Assembly: GCA_018389105.1 (NCBI GenBank)
Contig: JACATO010002139.1
Coordinates: 344,501-408,500, forward strand
Direction: 5' to 3'
DNA from: Nautilus pompilius
Taxonomy: Eukaryota > Mollusca > Cephalopoda > Nautilida > Nautilidae
Length of the DNA stretch: 64,000 bases
Part shown: piece after piece, positions 59,964 through 64,000 of the stretch
Position numbering within the stretch: the first letter of the stretch is position 1
Layout: each line of letters opens with the position of its first letter
Translations under genes and position numbers: made by a program
Notes under the pieces: generated by a model
Database searches by the model: none
The model's input: the letters and a program-made list of their open reading frames with translations, nothing else
Told to the model about the DNA's origin: nothing

Positions 59964-60592
59964 GTTAGCGACCAGCAGCCATTTCCGTTATCGTCTTTTA
60001 ATTTACCAAGCAGTTTCTCTGGTTCTCTTTCTCTTTTAGGCTGAAAGGATCGGACCGAGGCCGCTTCTTTAGTATAGTGAGGGCGAGAATCGAGGTCCTC
60101 AAGCCTTCGTTCAAAGACAGCAGGGGACAGGGCTTCTACTTCCGTTTTCAACGATCAGAGCTCCCCCTGGCGGCAGGTCACACGCGCTGCACGTAAAACG
60201 CAGAGGGAAAACCTACTGCATCAACGAGGAAGAGAGGTGGAGAGGCCAGGGAGGGGAAATGGCGCCTTTCTAGATGTGGAGTCGCCTTCTAAACTTTTTT
60301 TTTAGAAATTCGTCCATTTATCAGAAAAACGTTTGTTGTATTTCTCTTTATTCCTTCGTGGTGGTTGTTAACCGACGCACACGAGATCAAAAAATGGGCC
60401 GGGGGAGGGGGGAAGGCTGGATATATTAGGTTTATCTTTGGTGTTTTTAAAATCCAGATAGCCTGAACAGATGTGGGATTTTCTTAAACTTCCTTCTCTT
60501 TCCATTTCCGCAGGTGTGCCAGTAAACTGAAATGCAATTACACCAGATTTGTGGAACGCGTACCCATCGACGGATTTTGCGTGGCCGAATAG
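59758..60592 (+). CDS. Secreted single IGFBP-domain protein (SIBD/perlustrin-like), 94 aa
   Basis: Exons 59758-59963 and 60514-60592 join at CG|G (donor TTACG|GTTAGC, acceptor TTCCGCAG). A signal peptide (MKVLVVCALLSLGAWETIG) is followed by a mature domain with exactly 12 cysteines spaced as in the N-terminal domain of insulin-like growth-factor-binding proteins, including CQCCEFC, GEPC and LRC...LKC...GFC. No thyroglobulin-type C-domain follows, so it is the single-domain form. Such proteins in invertebrates bind insulin-like peptides or act in immunity, and perlustrin is a nacre protein; which applies here is unknown. An upstream in-frame ATG at 59680 exists, but the 59758 start gives the signal peptide. 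The stop codon TAG ends the exon exactly at a splice donor. Confidence 0.92.
60514..60592 (+). CDS. IGFBP-domain protein, coding exon 2 with stop
   Basis: CASKLKCNYTRFVERVPIDG then FCVAE supplies the last three cysteines and ends GAATAG|GTAATG: the stop lies directly before a donor-like GT. Confidence 0.9.
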
Positions 60593-60938
60593 GTAATGGA
60601 GTTTTCCGTTAAGTTGATGTTGCAAATCAAAACCCCACCTTTTCCCTTTCTGGTGAGAACTGCCCGCTCCCTCCGTAGTTTTTCGGGATTTTTCAATCGT
60701 CCTCCCACAATGCACTCCGCGTCGTCCAAGACGGTCGCCGCATCCGCAAACTCGTTTAAAATATTTTGCATATTAGTCTTCAGTCTGGTAATTTACCGAA
60801 GTCGACTGTAAAAAAGAAGAAGAAGAAAAACAACATTAACAACCCAATCTTTTCCTAAAATGATTTCTCACCTCGCGCCATTGTGTTTTTTTTCGAAACA
60901 AAAGAAGATAACTTGTTACTTATATTTTAAATTTCAGG

Positions 60939-61025
60939 TGGTGGAGCCGTTACCTCTGAACCTCTAACCAAAGCTGACTTTTGTACAAATTATGCACAAA
61001 TAAAATAATGTAAACAAAAAAATGT
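60939..61025 (+). other. 3' UTR exon of the IGFBP-domain gene
   Basis: Acceptor TTAAATTTCAG|GTGG; contains AATAAA at 60999-61004 followed by T-rich DNA, so this is the likely terminal, non-coding exon. The end is estimated. Confidence 0.6.
60999..61004 (+). terminator. Poly(A) signal of the IGFBP-domain gene
   Basis: AATAAA about 60 bases into the terminal exon; the next A-rich and GT-rich stretch at 61010-61050 fits a cleavage region. Confidence 0.7.
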
Positions 61026-62055
61026 TTGTAATTGTTAATGTTTTTTGTTTATTTATTTATACACTTTAGAGTAGATTCAGCAGATTTTCAGTTTAGTTTA
61101 GCTATTAGGCCGGGACACGAACCGACCGTAATTTATGCAAGACAGGTTTTCGTTGGTGGTTATAACAACGCCAGGAATTTATTCCGATCATTTATAATCC
61201 GGCACTAAAGGAATATCCCTAATTTACAGACTGTGTTTTTAATATTTCCCCCGTTAATAACGTAACAAATTGCTTTTCTACGCGCTCAAAACCTTTTAAT
61301 GTCTTTAATTCAAAGCAGCGCAAATAAAAGAGAGAAAGATGGCGCTTTCCAGAGTATCGAATGAAAGTGTTTAATTAATTATTTCTTAGTTGTATGGTTT
61401 TCTAGTGATGGAAAGAACTGACGCTGTGTGCTGGATCGGTAAGTTGTTATAGCACTGGTAATTTCTAATTAAGTGCTTAGGTGATCTGTAATGTACGTCA
61501 CAAGCGCTGACCTTATCGGTCGTAGCTTATCTGTACGTCTAATTAGGAATTACTGGTGTTGTAGCAACTAACCTCTGCAACAGACAGCCCCGCCACCCCC
61601 TAATTATAAATATAAACCTAATTTTAAATAGTAATGTAATTTTTTGCTCGCTAATTCTCAAACCTGACGAGAATAATGAGCCAGACATTAAAACCAAAAA
61701 GGAATTTGTACCGAAGTACACGTTTGCTGTAAATTGCGGAATCTTCCGAGTTCTCGTTCGCCGACGATCGAGAGGAAACCTAATAGAATTTCTTTTCTTT
61801 TTTAATTAAAATTTTGCGTTTCTCTGACACGAACAGTTTTTCTGTTGCCAACAATTAAAAATACTATGGGGCATAATTTAAAATTGTCTAAATCGTTCTC
61901 CAAGGCTTAATAATTCCAAGAACAACTCCATAAAAAAGTAGGTGGTAGTCGTTGTTAGTGACAGTAAACCAGTTTGTTTTAAACACCCTACCGATAGAAA
62001 TTTTATTAATATTTGATCCTTTGTAATAAACTGTAATAACGTCTTTCCTTTATTT
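61026..62055. other. Intergenic stretch with a foldback repeat
   Basis: AT-rich; only the inverted repeat at 61439-61572 stands out. No gene recognised. Confidence 0.6.
61439..61572. repeat. Foldback element (about 34-bp inverted arms)
   Basis: Left arm GTAAGTTGTTATAGCACTGG... and the reverse complement of the right arm GTTAGTTGCTACAACACCAG... agree over roughly 28 of 34 bases, continuing through TAATT..CTAATTA. The centre has no coding content. It is a probable MITE. Confidence 0.65.
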
Positions 62056-64000
62056 CAGGGGTTCTCAAACTTCGCGATACCGCGCCCCCTAAAATGATAA
62101 AAGGGTTTTTGAGATCTCTTCCCATGAATAAAACTGATGATTTCATCGGGGTTAGGTTTCGACAAGAAATAGATACACAGACAGGAGCAGTGATTACAAA
62201 TAATATTTTTTAAAAAACTAATTCAGTTACATTTCATGAACATTTGGGAAAATTGTGCGGGTTCAATATTTTTCTCTGTTGTTGTAATAACAACATAGAA
62301 AACGAACTGAAATAAAATTTATTTACAAAGGCTTATTAAGCTGTTTTCTACCATAAGTCCGGAATATTTTTTCAACAAATCTCAGAGTCCGGAAAAGTGG
62401 CATGTCTGAATGTACCACTAACTTTTTAAAGGGAAGGATGAGCTCGCATGCTTTTGCATAATTCCTGAATGTTGCTCCCGAGACAGCCACTCTCATCTCT
62501 TGTTCCACATTTATTTTTGATCGGTATTTGTTTTTTATTGCAGCAGCTGTAGAAAACCATGACTCGCACAAATAGGATGTTGCAAACGGAATCAGTATTC
62601 TCATGGCCTTCTCGCTTAATTCTTTGCGCTCATTTTGCGCACTGATCCAGAGAATTGTCAAGAATTTTATTTTCAAAGAAGTGTCAGCAGAGGCGTCGAT
62701 GAATTGCTCCTCCCTGGGAAGAGTGTGAGTACCAGCTATCAGTTTAGCATCAGTTGGGTTCCTTATCCAGTCAGATGTTTCTATTTCCGCATCTGGGAAA
62801 TAGTTCTGAAAGTGAAATTTTAGAGAAGAAAGGTGACTTAAAATACAAATTTTCACATCTTCACTAATTCCTGTGTTACTGCTCTCAATAAATTGCTTTA
62901 AAGTAGGAAACATATTTTCCATTTTACTCTTCCACAGCTCAACTTTCCTAATAATCGATTTTAATTTGTCATTGAGATGAAGAATATTGTTATCACCACC
63001 TTGCAGTGAGGTATTAAGAGTGTTCAGCTTATGGAATACGTCACTTAAATATGCTAACTACATATTGAAATCACAGTCAATAAACATGCGTGCACTACTA
63101 TGCCTTCCCCCAGTTAAATACTGGTAAATTTCATGTCTCAGTTCGAAAATACAGGTCAAAACGTTTCCCCGAGACAGCCATCTTGACTCGCAGTAAGAAG
63201 GGTGTCCAGCACCCATCTCTTCACAAAACCTTGCAAACATCTTCGCCTTCACAGGCCTGGTTTTTAAATAGCTCACGACATTTATAGTTGTTTGTAGAGC
63301 CTTCTCCAATGCTGTGCTCAAATCCTTCGAAGCAAGAGCTTGCCTATGAATCATACAGTGTGTCCAAACAGCACGAGGAGATTTTCGGGGTATTAAAGCC
63401 TGAAGTCCTCTGTGACAGCCGGACATAGAGCGCGCTCCGTCAGGGTATACTCCCATGCAGTTTGACCACTCTAAGAGATTTGCATCAATATAGCTATCAA
63501 TAATACCGAAAGGGTCCTCAGCTTTATTCGTCCTTGTAATTTCTTTACAGAAGAATAAATCCTTATTTATTTGCCATCATCAACGAATCTAACGTACGTT
63601 ATTAAATGAGCATCCTTAGCGCTATCTGTGGCCTCCTCATCTATCTGAATGGCAGATGGTTCTCTCTTATCTTTTCAATCAGTTGCTCATTTAGATCCTC
63701 TGCTGTATCTGCGATTCGGCGGGAAACAGTGTCATTAGACAAAGGGATACTGAAAAGCTGTTTGGCACTAGACCCCCCCCCAACATAGTTGTAACCATAT
63801 CAATAACTGCTGGAAGAATTACATTTTCTCCAATTGTGGGGACTTTTTGCACGGAGCGATTTTGTATGCAACTCGATAAGGTAGAAGTGACTTCGAAGGG
63901 ACAGTTATATATCTAACCAGGCTCACGTGTTGTTGCTTCATCTCATCTCTTCTTCGCTGTGTGCAGGTGTCGTCTTAGTTTGCTCGGCTTCATGCTCTCA
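62056..64000 (-). mobile_element. hAT transposon (ZBED5-like), right part beyond the window
   Basis: Terminus CAGGGGTTCTCAAACTTCGC at 62056 is a classic hAT end, preceded by CTTTATTT (62048-62055) as one possible copy of an 8-bp target duplication. The rest of the element, including its other terminus, lies past 64000. Confidence 0.85.
62323..64000 (-). pseudogene. hAT transposase (BED finger, ZBED5-like), broken
   Basis: From the window end downwards: KPSKLRRHLHT (end of a BED finger), PTIGENVILPAVIDMVTTML, SIPLSNDTVSRRIADTAEDL, PSAIQIDEEATDSAKDAHL (first catalytic Asp region), VYPDGARSMSGCHRGLQALI (second catalytic region), HCMIHRQALASKDL, CESRWLSRGNVL, and the dimerisation segment LCESWFSTAAAIKNKYRSKI. 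Frame is lost near 63657 and near 63575, and one in-frame TAG at 63060-63058 splits the 3' part; the last 600 bases are open. The few lesions mean recent death. Confidence 0.88.

Noticed and set aside
60368-60715. 115-codon minus-strand frame
   Set aside because: Antisense to the second IGFBP exon and its intron; no motif.
1-64000. CRISPR arrays, bacterial operons, rRNA or phage-type systems
   Set aside because: Spliced animal genes throughout; no regularly spaced repeats other than microsatellites.

Overview
The window is AT-rich animal nuclear DNA. It has GT-AG introns of up to about 7.5 kb, frequent microsatellites and many decayed DNA transposons. Gene content suggests a protostome: an invertebrate-type single-copy class IX myosin, a single-domain IGFBP-like secreted protein (known in molluscs as perlustrin and in chelicerates/crustaceans as SIBD), and a matrilin-like multi-vWA protein. 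A mollusc or chelicerate is my best guess, but nothing seen is species-diagnostic. All splice sites and repeat edges were read by eye.

Layout. (1) 1-34.7 kb, + strand: the 3' part of a class IX myosin gene (Myo9). I resolve 14 coding exons (825-34109, 2078 bp, about 692 codons) that join in frame. They encode the end of the pre-C1 tail, a C1 zinc finger split over two exons, a complete RhoGAP domain with its arginine finger, a helical segment, an acidic segment and a basic C-terminus. Motor and IQ exons lie upstream of the window. The introns hold a truncated mariner, two snap-back MITEs, a hAT-type element with target duplication, two pogo/Tigger relics, three Tc1-like relics, a GTF2IRD2-like hAT relic and a LINE-derived block. 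(2) 34.7-47.7 kb: no recognised gene; a dead mariner with both termini, several copies of an unnamed dispersed repeat, and a ZMYM1-like hAT relic. (3) 47.7-54.0 kb, - strand: a complete eight-exon gene (1893 bp CDS, 630 aa) for a secreted protein with three vWA domains, with a TATA box and a poly(A) signal; the third vWA has lost its metal site. (4) 54.0-59.6 kb: mostly unrecognised, with an inverted second copy of the LINE-derived block. (5) 59.6-61.0 kb, + strand: a complete small gene for a 94-aa single-IGFBP-domain protein with TATA box, three exons and poly(A) signal. (6) 61.0-64.0 kb: a foldback repeat and the 3' part of a ZBED5-like hAT transposon running off the window.

The vWA and IGFBP genes are divergently transcribed from TATA promoters about 5.6 kb apart, and both encode small secreted, cysteine-paired extracellular proteins. 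Myo9 is a cytoplasmic motor that inactivates Rho. I see no sign that the three genes form one system. The observations most worth checking are the metal-site loss and base-composition break in the third vWA domain, a probable GC-AG intron in Myo9, the IGFBP stop codon placed exactly at a splice donor, and the near-identical LINE-derived blocks in opposite orientation 22 kb apart.
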